DNA of 27,942 bases from an uncultured Pelagibacteraceae bacterium (GTDB lineage: Bacteria > Pseudomonadota > Alphaproteobacteria > Pelagibacterales > Pelagibacteraceae): NCBI GenBank assembly GCA_902632875.1, contig CACPEI010000007.1, forward strand, positions 1-27,942, written 5' to 3'. The position numbers and the translations under genes were made by a program. The notes under the pieces are model-generated. The model made no database searches and was not told the DNA's origin. It saw only the letters and a list, made by a program, of their open reading frames with translations. Each line of letters starts with the position of its first letter. The first letter of the stretch is position 1. Below are positions 7,961 through 16,388 of the stretch, one piece after another.

Positions 7961-8443
7961 CTAATGCTTTTTGATTGTTAAAATAAATTGATGAAAAACG
8001 CTTATAAAAAAAATTGTTGATCCAATAGCTACACTTGTTTGAGGAATCCAAATCAAAATTTCATCTGCTCCCTCGCTACGTTCTTGAAATTTATATGAAA
8101 TAATTAACATTTTAATAAAATAAAAAGCTAAATATCCTGAAAAAAAGCTTGCTATACTTAAGCACCAAGTCTCAATAAATTTTTTTTTGGCACCTGATAA
8201 TTTTTCCAAGAAAAGTGTAATCCTAATATGTCCACCCTCTACAAATGTGTAAGCTAACGCGAAAAAGGAAGCAGCTGCCATGCAATAACCTGAGTATTCT
8301 GCAAGACCTCTTATATAAAAACTGAATATTCTTGATGAGATACCAATCAGTATAAAAACTGCTACTAGAATTAAAAAAAAAGCGGCAATATAACCTGAGA
8401 ATTTATAGAGTTTATTTAAATTTCTATCTAAAGATTTTAGCAT
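7961..8443 (-). CDS. dctQ: TRAP transporter small membrane subunit (DctQ)
   Basis: The 160-residue protein has four predicted membrane segments (about 15-40, 48-70, 90-112 and 132-155), as expected for DctQ. DctQ forms a complex with DctM in the inner membrane. Loop features fit the family: SRIFSFYIRGLAEYSGYCM before segment 2, FVEGGHIRITLF (matching the common GGHIRV..F pattern), and a last segment starting IPQTSVAIGSTIF. The start codon at 8443 lies 7 bases after a strong hairpin, so no free ribosome-binding site is available when the hairpin is folded. This suggests lower expression than dctP. The gene directly abuts dctM. Confidence 0.9.
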   Translation of the reverse strand: MLKSLDRNLNKLYKFSGYIAAFFLILVAVFILIGISSRIFSFYIRGLAEYSGYCMAAASFFALAYTFVEGGHIRITLFLEKLSGAKKKFIETWCLSIASFFSGYLAFYFIKMLIISYKFQERSEGADEILIWIPQTSVAIGSTIFFISVFHQFILTIKKH

Positions 8444-8449
8444 AACAAT

Positions 8450-8480
8450 TTAAGGCCACTCAAATTATAAGTGGCCTTAA
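8450..8480 (-). terminator. Stable hairpin between dctP and dctQ (attenuator / mRNA stabiliser)
   Basis: Perfect 11-bp inverted repeat: TTAAGGCCACT (8450-8460) and AGTGGCCTTAA (8470-8480) around a 9-base loop. It sits between the dctP stop and the dctQ start, and only AATTGTT-like sequence follows the stem, so a strong U-tract is missing. Such hairpins after a binding-protein gene commonly protect the upstream mRNA and reduce read-through. This would raise DctP relative to DctQM. Confidence 0.75.
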
Positions 8481-8494
8481 TTTTAAGATTTGAA

Positions 8495-9466
8495 TTATCT
8501 ATAACTTGATAAAACCGCAGCTCCTCTTGAACCAGCTTTTTCAGACCATTCCTTAGCCATTGTCTGTCCAACTTTTTCAAAGTGAGCTTGCAAAGGTGCA
8601 TTCACTTTGCCAACAACCATACCAGCGTCAGCTAAAGCCTTTTTGTCACCCACGTTTCCTTGTTTTGATAACTGCCAACCTTTTCTTTCAGCTAAGGCTG
8701 CTTGATTCATAACCAGATCTTTGGTCGCTTGATCTAGTTTATTCCATGCATCTTTATTTACAATTATCATATTTTTTGGAAACCAAGCTGCAATATCATA
8801 GAAATATTTCACACCATTTTCCCAAATTTTTGAATTTTTACCAGTAGTTGGTGATGTGATCATGCTTTCTACTGCTCCAGTAGAAAAAGCCTGACTAATT
8901 TCGGCTGCCTCTATTTTTGTAGGAGCCATTCCTGTCAGCTCAGCGATTCTGATTGTTGCTGAATTATAAGCTCTAAATTTTAGACCTTTTAAATCTTCCA
9001 CAGAATTAATTTCTTTTTTACTATATAAGCCTTGTGCTGGCCACGGCACAGCGTAAAGAAACACTAAGCCTTTCTCGTCTAATCCTTTAACAATTTCATC
9101 TTTAGAAGCTTTATATAGCTTCATTGCATCAGAGTATGAAGTTGCTAGGAATGGTTGAGAGTCAACCTCTAAAAGTGGATCTTCTTTTCCAAGAGCTGAC
9201 ATAAATCTCTCACCAATCTGAGCTTGACCTGTTCTTACTGCTCTAAAAATTTCTCCACCTTTAAACAAAGAACCACCTGGGTGAGTTACAATTGTTAACT
9301 TGCCGCCACTTTTTTCAGTTACATTTTTTGCGAATTCAGCTGCATTTGCAGAATGAAAGTTCCCTGCTCCATAAGCTAGAGCCATGTCCCATTTCTCTGC
9401 AATTGCTAGGTTAATTGACAAAATTAATGAAACTAAAATAGTTGATAAATATTTTAAGAATTTCAT
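8495..9466 (-). CDS. dctP: TRAP transporter periplasmic substrate-binding protein (DctP)
   Basis: The 323-residue protein has a signal peptide (MKFLKYLSTILVSLILSI, cut after NLAIA, before EKWDM). The fold is DctP-like: TEKSGGKLTIVTHPGGSLFKG (its two halves flank the first strand-helix unit), then AVRTGQAQIGE. YSKKEINSVEDLKGLKFRAYN carries, in its last part, the Arg that binds the substrate carboxylate in the family. AEISQAFSTGAVESMITSPTT and AWFPKNMIIVNKDAW follow. A clear GGAGG lies 4 bases upstream of the ATG. The substrate cannot be read from the sequence. Nearby 5-oxoprolinase genes make 5-oxoproline a reasonable guess, since pyroglutamate-binding DctP proteins are known from Bordetella. 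Confidence 0.93.
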   Translation of the reverse strand: MKFLKYLSTILVSLILSINLAIAEKWDMALAYGAGNFHSANAAEFAKNVTEKSGGKLTIVTHPGGSLFKGGEIFRAVRTGQAQIGERFMSALGKEDPLLEVDSQPFLATSYSDAMKLYKASKDEIVKGLDEKGLVFLYAVPWPAQGLYSKKEINSVEDLKGLKFRAYNSATIRIAELTGMAPTKIEAAEISQAFSTGAVESMITSPTTGKNSKIWENGVKYFYDIAAWFPKNMIIVNKDAWNKLDQATKDLVMNQAALAERKGWQLSKQGNVGDKKALADAGMVVGKVNAPLQAHFEKVGQTMAKEWSEKAGSRGAAVLSSYR

Positions 9467-9475
9467 TTGTCCTCC
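9467..9475 (-). promoter_or_regulatory. Strong Shine-Dalgarno of dctP
   Basis: The minus strand reads GGAGGACAA directly before the dctP ATG at 9466. It is the best Shine-Dalgarno in the window, where most genes show none. This fits the need for excess binding protein relative to the membrane subunits. Confidence 0.75.
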
Positions 9476-9579
9476 ATTTTTATTAAAAGTATTTCATTAT
9501 GTATTAAAATGATTTTCAATAAAAAAATAATACTACTTTTAATTGAATTATTTTATATATTTAATACTATAAGCTCATT

Positions 9580-10191
9580 TTGTTAGAAGAAGCACTCATA
9601 TTAGTTCAGATTATTTTTATAGATATAATCTTAGCAGCAGATAATGCAATTATCATTGGCTTAATTGCTGCAAACTTTGCGCCAAAAAATAGAAGACAAA
9701 TTATTTTGTGGGGCGTTGCAGGAGCATTAATCTTTAAGGTAGTTTTTGCTTTATTTGCAACTTATTTATTTAAATTTTACTTTATCAAAATCTTAGGTGG
9801 CTTACTTTTAATTTGGATTGTAAATGATTTAAGAAAAGATCTTTTTGAAATTAAGAAAGTAAAATCACCAACGAAAAAATCAAAAGAACCATCATATATT
9901 CAGAGTGTTTACAAAGTCTTGTTTGCAGATATTACAATTAGTTTTGATAACGTCATAGGTGTTGTTGGAGCGGCTAAAGGGAATTTTGGTTTTATGATTT
10001 TTGGCTTAGTTTTATCAGTAATTCTGACTGGTGCTATGGCAACATACCTTGCAAATTATATTCAGAAACATTTATGGATTGCTTATGTTGGCTTAGGTTT
10101 TATTCTACTTGTAGCAATTCAGTTAGTTATCGGGGGACTTGTAGATTTAGAAATTTTATCAATCAATGAACAATTCAAAAAATATTTTTAA
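9580..10191 (+). CDS. TerC/YjbE-family integral membrane protein (probable metal-ion exporter)
   Basis: The 203-residue protein has about seven membrane segments. The N-terminus IFIDIILAADNAIIIGLIAANF and the repeat FADITISFDNVIGVVG (each holding conserved acidic/Asn residues within membrane helices) are diagnostic of TerC/YjbE/YkoY proteins. Members of this family are linked to manganese export and to metalation of secreted enzymes. A cytosolic Lys-rich loop lies near residues 85-105. The start is a TTG at 9580; no ATG fits the family N-terminus and no Shine-Dalgarno is visible. A TACTAT at 9565-9570 could be its -10, with the transcript starting almost at the TTG. Its stop shares TTAA with the convergent panB stop. 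No manganese riboswitch (yybP-ykoY) was recognised upstream. Confidence 0.87.
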   Translation: MLEEALILVQIIFIDIILAADNAIIIGLIAANFAPKNRRQIILWGVAGALIFKVVFALFATYLFKFYFIKILGGLLLIWIVNDLRKDLFEIKKVKSPTKKSKEPSYIQSVYKVLFADITISFDNVIGVVGAAKGNFGFMIFGLVLSVILTGAMATYLANYIQKHLWIAYVGLGFILLVAIQLVIGGLVDLEILSINEQFKKYF

Positions 10192-10964
10192 TATGAATGT
10201 TTTTTGGTTGGGTATTTACTAGTTCTTACTTCATAAGCAAATTTTCTTAATCCTGAATTAATATATTTTTTTACATTTAGAAATCTTTTTACAAATTTAA
10301 TATTAGTTTGATTTAAACCAATCAAATCATCAGTTACTAGGACTTGACCATCACAATAAACAGAAGACCCAATTCCAATAGTTGGAATTTTTAAACTTTT
10401 AGTTATTTGTTTAGCTATTGGCGTTTTAATACACTCCAGCACAATTGCAAAAACGCCATTTTTCTGGAGTAACAAAGCATCATTAATTAATTGATTAATT
10501 TCTTTAGTTGTCTTTCCTTTAGATTTAAATTTTCCTTTTGCAGATTGAGGTAATAATCCAAGATGGCCCATAACAGGAATATTATTTTTTATTAGAACCC
10601 TAATTTGTTTTATAATTTTTTTTCCCCCTTCTAATTTTACAGCATCACATTTTGTCTCTTTCATTATTTTTTTAGAATTTTTTAAAGCTGAGACACTTGT
10701 ATCGTAAGTTTTGTATGGCATATCGACAACCATTAAACTTTTTTGAACACCGAGCCTTACACTTTTTGAGTGATTTATCATTTCAGTTAAACTGACACTT
10801 CTTGTAGTTTTGTAATTGTACAAAACTGAACCAAGTGAATCCCCTACTAAAACAATATCAACGTACTTATCAATTTCCTCTGCTACATTTTTTGAATAAG
10901 CAGTAAGACAAACTATTTTTGCTCTGTTTTTTTTATTTAAAATTTTTTTAATTTTTTTTATCAT
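10188..10964 (-). CDS. panB: 3-methyl-2-oxobutanoate hydroxymethyltransferase
   Basis: PanB makes ketopantoate from 2-oxoisovalerate and methylene-THF, the first committed step to pantothenate and CoA. The 258-residue length matches the family (about 264). Expected residues are present: Asp42 in VGDSLG and Asp81 in VVDMPY (metal ligands), Lys110 in AVKLEGG, and catalytic Glu177 in [15 protein letters not shown] and [17 protein letters not shown] are also family-typical. The ATG overlaps the guaA stop (ATGA), so panB is the last gene of guaB-TPR-guaA-panB. The protein is unusually Lys-rich, as expected for an AT-rich genome. The glycine cleavage system upstream supplies the same one-carbon donor, though no regulatory link was seen. 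Confidence 0.94.
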   Translation of the reverse strand: MIKKIKKILNKKNRAKIVCLTAYSKNVAEEIDKYVDIVLVGDSLGSVLYNYKTTRSVSLTEMINHSKSVRLGVQKSLMVVDMPYKTYDTSVSALKNSKKIMKETKCDAVKLEGGKKIIKQIRVLIKNNIPVMGHLGLLPQSAKGKFKSKGKTTKEINQLINDALLLQKNGVFAIVLECIKTPIAKQITKSLKIPTIGIGSSVYCDGQVLVTDDLIGLNQTNIKFVKRFLNVKKYINSGLRKFAYEVRTSKYPTKKHSY

Positions 10965-12523
10965 TCTAGTTCAATTGTGCTTGGTGGCTTAGAAGTCACG
11001 TCATAAACTACTCTATTAATACCCCTAATGCTATTAACGATTTTATTTGAAATTTCTTGGATAAATGTTTTTTTAAATTGAAAAAAATCAGCTGTCATAC
11101 CATCTTCGGAAGTTATAGCCCTCAGCAAACAAAGATATTCATATGTTCTATTATCTCCCATTACACCAACTGTTTTTACTGGAAGTAATGCTGCATAAGC
11201 TTGCCAAATTTTGTCATATAATTTGTGATCTTTTAAACCCTTAATGAAATAATAATCTGCTTCTTTCAAAATGTTTATTTTTTCTCTAGTTATCATACCT
11301 GGCATTCTTATAGCTAAACCAGGGCCTGGAAAGGGATGTCTAGATATTATTTCTTTACTTAATTTAAGCTCTAATCCTAATTTTCTTACCTCATCTTTAA
11401 ATAAAAACTTTAATGGCTCAACAAGGCTAAGTTTCATTTTTTTGGGTAATCCCCCAACATTATGATGAGATTTAATTTTAGAGGTTTTGCTACCAGTAAC
11501 AGATTTACTCTCAATTAAGTCAGGGTAAAGAGTCCCTTGTGCTAAATATTTTACTCTTTTAATTTTTTTTGCATAACGTTCAAAAATCTTAATAAATAAA
11601 TTACCTATAATTTTTCTTTTTTTTTCTGGGTCTGTAATATTCTTTAATTTTCTAATAAATTCATTTTCAGCATTGACATAAATTAAATTAATTCTTAACT
11701 TTTTTTTGAATGTTTCTACAACTTGTTTTTCCTCATTTTTTCTAAGAAGACCTGTATTAACAAATATACAATAGAGATTTTTTCCAATTGCTTTATTCAG
11801 TAATTGAGCAACAACGCTGCTATCTACCCCACCTGACAAAGCACAAATCACTCTACTTTTACCTACTTGTTTTCTAATATCTCTTATCAATTTTTTCTTT
11901 TGATCCCTAGAGGACCAATTTCTTTTAATTTTACATATTAAAAAGATGAAATTACTTAAAAGTTTTTTACCATTTTCAGTATGTGTAACTTCAGGATGAA
12001 ATTGAACTCCATAAAAATTCTTTGATTGATTTTCTACCATGGCAAATTTTGAATTTTGACTTGAGGCAATGACTCTGAAATTTTTAGGTAGTTTTGAAAC
12101 TTGATCAGCATGGCTCATCCATACTTTTATTGTTTTATTTTTCCTAAAGAAATTTTTAGTGAGAGGGCTATTTTTTTTCTTGTAAATATTTGCTAACCCG
12201 AATTCCCTATGTTTTGATTGTTTTACCCGGCCTCCATTTAATTTTGATAAAATTTGATGCCCAAAACAAATACCAAGAACTGGTATATCGTTTTCAATGA
12301 TATTTTTATCAAAGGAATATCTTTTAATGTCATAAACGTTTAGTGGGCCACCAGATAAAATTATGCCCTTGATAGAATCTTCAATATTTTTGTTTCTAAT
12401 TTTTTTATGACTTACAATTTCAGAAAAAACTCCAAGCTCTCTTATTCTTCTTGCTATTAATTGGGTAAATTGTGAACCAAAATCTATAATTAAGATCTTT
12501 TTAAGACTTTGATCAGGACTCAT
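10961..12523 (-). CDS. guaA: GMP synthase (glutamine-hydrolysing)
   Basis: GuaA converts XMP to GMP using glutamine and ATP. The class-I amidotransferase domain occupies about residues 8-195, with the catalytic triad visible. Numbering from the upstream TTG, Cys91 is in GICFGHQ, and His181 and Glu183 are in FHPEVTHT (subtract 5 for the chosen start). The ATP-pyrophosphatase domain follows with the PP-loop LSGGVDSSV near residue 235. The dimerisation domain ends [17 protein letters not shown] chose the ATG at 12523 (520 residues, [18 protein letters not shown]), which overlaps the upstream TPR gene by 11 bases. The TTG at 12538 would add five residues and a 26-base overlap. Follows guaB and the small TPR gene, so GMP synthesis is encoded together. 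Confidence 0.95.
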   Translation of the reverse strand: MSPDQSLKKILIIDFGSQFTQLIARRIRELGVFSEIVSHKKIRNKNIEDSIKGIILSGGPLNVYDIKRYSFDKNIIENDIPVLGICFGHQILSKLNGGRVKQSKHREFGLANIYKKKNSPLTKNFFRKNKTIKVWMSHADQVSKLPKNFRVIASSQNSKFAMVENQSKNFYGVQFHPEVTHTENGKKLLSNFIFLICKIKRNWSSRDQKKKLIRDIRKQVGKSRVICALSGGVDSSVVAQLLNKAIGKNLYCIFVNTGLLRKNEEKQVVETFKKKLRINLIYVNAENEFIRKLKNITDPEKKRKIIGNLFIKIFERYAKKIKRVKYLAQGTLYPDLIESKSVTGSKTSKIKSHHNVGGLPKKMKLSLVEPLKFLFKDEVRKLGLELKLSKEIISRHPFPGPGLAIRMPGMITREKINILKEADYYFIKGLKDHKLYDKIWQAYAALLPVKTVGVMGDNRTYEYLCLLRAITSEDGMTADFFQFKKTFIQEISNKIVNSIRGINRVVYDVTSKPPSTIELE

Positions 12524-12953
12524 TATTTTTTGGCTCAATATTAGACAGAGTTTCTAAAATATTTTTATTTTCATCACAAAGTTTTTTACAAACTTTACTA
12601 AATGTATCAGATAAATCTTTTACTTCAGAATAATTTGATTGTTTTAAGGCTATTTTCATAGACATTAAAATCGCTTCTTCATTATTGGGTTCTATTAAAA
12701 GTGTTGCCTCTAAATTTTTTTTTTCGTTTTCTTGATCTTCCTCTAAATTATAAATTTTTGCTAAATATAGGTACGCATTAGAATCTTTTGGATTAAAAAC
12801 AATAGTTCTCTCAAACATAAATCTCGCATCCTCATATTTTTTTGCATTATAGAAATCTAAACCTTCCTTAAAAAATTTTTCATTTCCCAAACTGAAGTTT
12901 AGAAAATTTATAATAATGAAAAATACAAGGGTATAATTAGATAATCTGATCAT
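12513..12953 (-). CDS. Small exported TPR protein between guaB and guaA, function unknown
   Basis: The 146-residue protein opens with a hydrophobic segment (about residues 7-22, [16 protein letters not shown]) that looks like a signal peptide or anchor. Two TPR-type helical hairpins follow: about 27-60 ([20 protein letters not shown] continuing to [10 protein letters not shown]) and 61-95 ([10 protein letters not shown] through LLIEPNNEE). A third helical region contains CKKLC. The alternating small/aromatic pattern and the Pro-Asn turn (NPKD, EPNN) are typical of TPRs. It is linked to guaB by a TAATG overlap and overlaps guaA, so it is certainly in the operon. A role in purine synthesis is not obvious for a predicted exported protein; it may be a passenger. 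Confidence 0.78.
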   Translation of the reverse strand: MIRLSNYTLVFFIIINFLNFSLGNEKFFKEGLDFYNAKKYEDARFMFERTIVFNPKDSNAYLYLAKIYNLEEDQENEKKNLEATLLIEPNNEEAILMSMKIALKQSNYSEVKDLSDTFSKVCKKLCDENKNILETLSNIEPKNNES

Positions 12954-14029
12954 TAATATTTATTGTCGTTTTTAACTACATCAACGTTATGAACCATACT
13001 TTCATAAAATCCTGCTTTTGTAATTTTTACAAATTGCGGTTTAGATCTTAGGTTTTTAATTTGTTTGGATCCAAGATACCCCATTGAGGATCTTAATCCA
13101 CCAACTAATTTAAAAATTACTTTATCTACATTACCTTTATATTTCGCCAAACCTTCAACACCTTCAGGTACATATTTAGACAAATCTTTTTGTTTAGATT
13201 GAAAGTATCTATCAGCTGATCCTTTGTTCATAGCTCCTACAGAACCCATGCCTCTAAAACTTTTAAAAAATTTTCCATTTCTCTTTATCAATTTTCCAGG
13301 TGTTTCATCGGTGCCAGCAAATAAAGAACCAATCATTACTGCATCTGCTCCAGCTGCAAAAGCTTTAGCGAGATCCCCAGAGTATTTTATACCTCCATCG
13401 GAAATTATTTTAATATTCTTATTTTTAACTCCTTTTCTCACGTTTAATATTGCACTTAATTGAGGTACCCCAATACCAGCAACTAATCTCGTTGTGCAAA
13501 TTGAGCCAGGTCCTATCCCAACTTTTATGATATCTACACCTAATTTTACAAGAAATTTTGCTGCATCTGTTGTTGCAATATTACCAGCACATAACGCAGT
13601 TTTTTTATTTTTTATCTTTTTAATTAATTTGATAATTTCAGAAACTTTTTTGGTATGACCATGCGCTGTATCAACAACAACCATATCCAAATTTTCTTTG
13701 AGAATTGCTTTGGCTCTTTTAAATTCATCTGGACCAGCTCCAACAGCAGCGCCAACAAGTAAGTTGTGTTTTTTTACTTTTTTAATTTCTTTAATTTGGT
13801 TCTTTATGTCTAAATTTCTATGAATAATCCCAATTCCACCAGCTTTTGCAATTGCGATTGCCATTCTACTTTCCGTTACAGTATCCATCGCTGATGATAA
13901 AAGTGGTATCTTGAGTTTTAAATTTGGTGTTAGTTTAATACTTGTGTCAACTTCTGTTGGCAGTATTTCAGAATACTTCGGAACAAGGGTAACATCATCA
14001 AAGGTAAGTGCTTCTTTTATAGGATCCAT
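12953..14029 (-). CDS. guaB: IMP dehydrogenase lacking the CBS (Bateman) domain
   Basis: GuaB oxidises IMP to XMP with NAD+, the committed step to GMP. The catalytic barrel is intact. It shows [10 protein letters not shown] at the start, [13 protein letters not shown], catalytic Cys178 in [24 protein letters not shown], the RGMGSVGAM flap, and Arg274-Tyr275 in SADRYFQ. The C-terminus [13 protein letters not shown] [12 protein letters not shown] and FYESMVHNV completes it. Length is only 358 residues against about 490. The sequence goes from IKKVKKHN directly to [10 protein letters not shown] near residue 88, exactly where the two CBS domains normally sit. Both reading frame and barrel are continuous, so this is a real domain loss, not a frameshift. 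A TATAAA at 14035-14040 ends 5 bases before the ATG. Confidence 0.94.
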   Translation of the reverse strand: MDPIKEALTFDDVTLVPKYSEILPTEVDTSIKLTPNLKLKIPLLSSAMDTVTESRMAIAIAKAGGIGIIHRNLDIKNQIKEIKKVKKHNLLVGAAVGAGPDEFKRAKAILKENLDMVVVDTAHGHTKKVSEIIKLIKKIKNKKTALCAGNIATTDAAKFLVKLGVDIIKVGIGPGSICTTRLVAGIGVPQLSAILNVRKGVKNKNIKIISDGGIKYSGDLAKAFAAGADAVMIGSLFAGTDETPGKLIKRNGKFFKSFRGMGSVGAMNKGSADRYFQSKQKDLSKYVPEGVEGLAKYKGNVDKVIFKLVGGLRSSMGYLGSKQIKNLRSKPQFVKITKAGFYESMVHNVDVVKNDNKY

Positions 14030-14034
14030 AATGA

Positions 14035-14040
14035 TTTATA
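14035..14040 (-). promoter_or_regulatory. Candidate -10 of the guaB operon
   Basis: TATAAA on the minus strand ends 5 bases before the guaB ATG (14029). Normal -10 to +1 spacing would give a leaderless or nearly leaderless mRNA. No convincing -35 lies at the right distance, and the 37-base gap to rlmE allows read-through from upstream as well. Confidence 0.35.
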
Positions 14041-14066
14041 TATGATTCCTATAAAATTAAAAGGGA

Positions 14067-14681
14067 CTATCTAATTTTTTTACAAATAATAAAACTTTCT
14101 TTGGAGTCTTTGCGACTTGATTGAGGTTTAAAAACCCTAACTTCTCTAAAAAGTTTTTTACCTAGTGCGACAATTTCATTAAATGATGATCCCATAAATA
14201 TTTTAGACACAAATGAACCATTTTTATTAATAATCTCTTTGGAAAAAATCATAGCCTCCTTACACAATTCACCTGTTTGAATAGAATCTATATTTTTTAT
14301 TCCTGTAGTATTTATAGCCATATCTGACATTACAAGATCTGCTTCTTTAACTAAATTAGTTTTTATAATTTCTTGAATATCTGGTTCAGTAAAATCTCCA
14401 CTTATCTGAGTCGTGTTCTTAATCTCATCCATTTTTTTTAAATCTATTGAAATTACATGACCGCTATTTTTAACAATCCTTGAGGCATATTGTGACCAAC
14501 TACCTGGTGCAGCACCAATATCGACAACTATCATTCCTCCTTTTAAAATTTTAAATTTTTCATTTATTTCAATTAATTTGTAAGCAGATCTTGCTCTAAA
14601 TCCCTCAATTTTAGATTTACGAACAAAAATATCTCTTTTTTGTCTATTTACCCAGTTTTTTGAAATTTTATTTTTTTTCAA
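14067..14681 (-). CDS. rlmE: 23S rRNA (uridine-2'-O-)methyltransferase RlmE (FtsJ/RrmJ)
   Basis: RlmE methylates U2552 in the A-loop of 23S rRNA late in large-subunit assembly. The 204-residue length is typical. The catalytic tetrad K-D-K-E is complete: Lys35 (RSAYKLIEI), Asp120 (LVMSDMA), Lys160 (SFVSKIFMG) and Glu195 (KESFIIC). The SAM-binding motif is VVDIGAAPGSWSQ at about 52-64. The start is a TTG at 14681 placed directly after the stop of the glycosyltransferase gene (TGATTG), and no ATG occurs before the SAM motif that would keep Lys35. Translation is probably coupled to the upstream gene. Usually this gene pairs with ftsH in other bacteria; here it sits between a glycosyltransferase and guaB. 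Confidence 0.94.
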   Translation of the reverse strand: MKKNKISKNWVNRQKRDIFVRKSKIEGFRARSAYKLIEINEKFKILKGGMIVVDIGAAPGSWSQYASRIVKNSGHVISIDLKKMDEIKNTTQISGDFTEPDIQEIIKTNLVKEADLVMSDMAINTTGIKNIDSIQTGELCKEAMIFSKEIINKNGSFVSKIFMGSSFNEIVALGKKLFREVRVFKPQSSRKDSKESFIICKKIR

Positions 14682-15581
14682 TCAATTATTAAATCTAAGT
14701 TTTTTATCTATTACCTCACCATCCAAAGTTTCAATTTTAGAGATAAAATTTTTATCTTTTCTTATTTGATCATTATTTTTTCCAGCAAAATGCACTATTC
14801 CTATTTCATGATTTGGTAAGTAAGGTTCTACCAAAGTATTTTTTTTAGTATCAAACTTTAAAGCCTCAATTAAAGTCCAATTACAATAAGCGGGCAATAT
14901 TTCTACATTCAAACCATCATAATAAATAGTTATATTCATTGCTATTTGTTCAGAGCCCCAAATTTTTCCGCCTGATAATGCCTTTTTAAGATTTTTTTGC
15001 CATACTTCCCAATGTGGAGCATTAGCCTCTAGGGCAAAGACACCAATATTTAAATGAGGCTTTAAGGCAACTTGTCTTGCAATTTTTTCTGAAAAACCAG
15101 AAGATTTAGCATGTTTGTAATTTTGTGATTTTATTCTGGCGAAACTTCCTAAAAACCACTCCGCTCTCAAAACTCTTCCGTAAGCACGATCTGCTGAAGA
15201 AGCAATTGAGAGTTTACCATTTTCACATCCTTTTAAGAATAGTTCGATTGGATACCAAGAATTTACCCATGCATCTGCATCTATCCAAAGATATTTTTCA
15301 TAACCTGGAAAGTATCTAGGTAAGAAAGCCCTTGAAACTTGACTTTTAAGCCATTCTTTTCCTTTAACTTTAGAGTCTGGAACTTCTATATCCCAATCAG
15401 CACTTTTGATTGAGTCGACTTTATTTGATAGATCTTTCTTTTGTTCATCTGTTAAACCTGCATCAAGAATACAAATCGCAATCTGTTCACTTTCCTTGAA
15501 TCTTTTTATTGAGTCTATTAATTCATTTAAAAGTAAAAAATAATTTGCATCAGCTAAAGAGATAATGACATTTTTCTTCAT
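14682..15581 (-). CDS. GT8-like glycosyltransferase, acceptor unknown
   Basis: The 299-residue soluble protein has an N-terminal nucleotide-sugar-binding layout (NVIISLADANYFLLLNELI, then AICILDAGLTDEQ). It carries a DxD metal/sugar-nucleotide motif at YLWIDADAWV (Asp101, Asp103). Further on come LNIGVFALEA, GSEQIAMNI (like the family's D-Q-D/N segment) and IGIVHFAGK near residue 268, which resembles the H-x-x-G-x-K end motif of GT8 enzymes. No signal peptide or membrane segment. Its ATG overlaps the pssA stop (TAATG) and its stop touches the rlmE start. It therefore belongs to the psd-pssA run, and a lipid or envelope acceptor is plausible but unproven. Could also be a capsular or LPS-type transferase. 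Confidence 0.75.
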   Translation of the reverse strand: MKKNVIISLADANYFLLLNELIDSIKRFKESEQIAICILDAGLTDEQKKDLSNKVDSIKSADWDIEVPDSKVKGKEWLKSQVSRAFLPRYFPGYEKYLWIDADAWVNSWYPIELFLKGCENGKLSIASSADRAYGRVLRAEWFLGSFARIKSQNYKHAKSSGFSEKIARQVALKPHLNIGVFALEANAPHWEVWQKNLKKALSGGKIWGSEQIAMNITIYYDGLNVEILPAYCNWTLIEALKFDTKKNTLVEPYLPNHEIGIVHFAGKNNDQIRKDKNFISKIETLDGEVIDKKLRFNN

Positions 15582-16387
15582 TATAAAACATCTTCAAGAT
15601 CATCTTCATCGTCTTGATTTTTTTCATTTTCCAGTCGTTTTTTTATTCTAGAGTAATGTAAAAAACTAATTGGTATTAAAAGCAAATATACGATTGCACT
15701 TATTGCTATTACATTAAAAGTATAAACAAGTAAAAGGCCAAAAAATAAAACAATACTAAAAAGTAAAAATATTGTTGTTTTTCTTGGTATCACTATTTTT
15801 TTAAATGAATATGTTGGAAATTTACTTATTAATAAAATAGAAGTTGCTATGAAAAAAGCTGGGACAACTATTTCATAATTCAAATTTATAAAATCAAATC
15901 CACTTAGACTTATAATTAAAGGCGTTAAAACTAAAATACCACCTGCTGGTGAGGGCACACCCTCAAAAAAATTATCTCTCCAAGAAGGCTCTTGATTTGA
16001 ATTTATATTAAACCTAGCCAATCTTAATGCTACACAAACCACAAATATTAAACAAAGTAACCAGCCAAATTTTCCAAGAGTATTTAATTTCCAAAAATAC
16101 ATTATAAACGCTGGTGCTACTCCAAAACTTATCATGTCTGTTAATGAGTCTAGTTCTTTTCCTACTTTAGAGGTTCCTTTTATTAATCTTGCAATTCTTC
16201 CATCAAGACCATCGATCAGTGCAGCAAATAAAATTGCAATTATTGCAATTTCATATCTTTCATCTAAAGCAAATCTTATAGAAGTTAAACCAATACAAAC
16301 TCCAATTAAAGTGAGCATATTGGGCAATATCATTCTAGCACTCTTCTTATCAGGTACTATCTTTAAATTACTTTTTCTTTGTTCCAT
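15581..16387 (-). CDS. pssA: CDP-diacylglycerol-serine O-phosphatidyltransferase
   Basis: PssA makes phosphatidylserine from CDP-diacylglycerol and serine at the inner membrane. The CDP-alcohol phosphotransferase motif D-G-x2-A-R-x8-G-x3-D-x3-D is complete at residues 62-84 (Asp62, Gly63, Ala66, Arg67, Gly76, Asp80, Asp84). About seven or eight membrane segments follow, with a cytosolic acidic tail (QDDEDDLEDVL). The segment ALRLARFNIN and GVPSPAGGILV are typical of bacterial type-II PssA. The protein is 268 residues. It starts one base after the psd stop and overlaps the next gene by TAATG. Together with psd it gives phosphatidylethanolamine. Confidence 0.94.
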   Translation of the reverse strand: MEQRKSNLKIVPDKKSARMILPNMLTLIGVCIGLTSIRFALDERYEIAIIAILFAALIDGLDGRIARLIKGTSKVGKELDSLTDMISFGVAPAFIMYFWKLNTLGKFGWLLCLIFVVCVALRLARFNINSNQEPSWRDNFFEGVPSPAGGILVLTPLIISLSGFDFINLNYEIVVPAFFIATSILLISKFPTYSFKKIVIPRKTTIFLLFSIVLFFGLLLVYTFNVIAISAIVYLLLIPISFLHYSRIKKRLENEKNQDDEDDLEDVL

Positions 16388-16388
16388 T

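Noticed and set aside
9467..9579. Possible manganese (yybP-ykoY) riboswitch upstream of the TerC-family gene
   Set aside because: The 113-bp gap shows none of the conserved loops of that riboswitch; it is almost pure A/T.
12524..12538. TTG start giving GuaA five more residues
   Set aside because: The ATG at 12523 is a stronger codon, gives a shorter overlap with the upstream gene, and the extra residues are not family-conserved.
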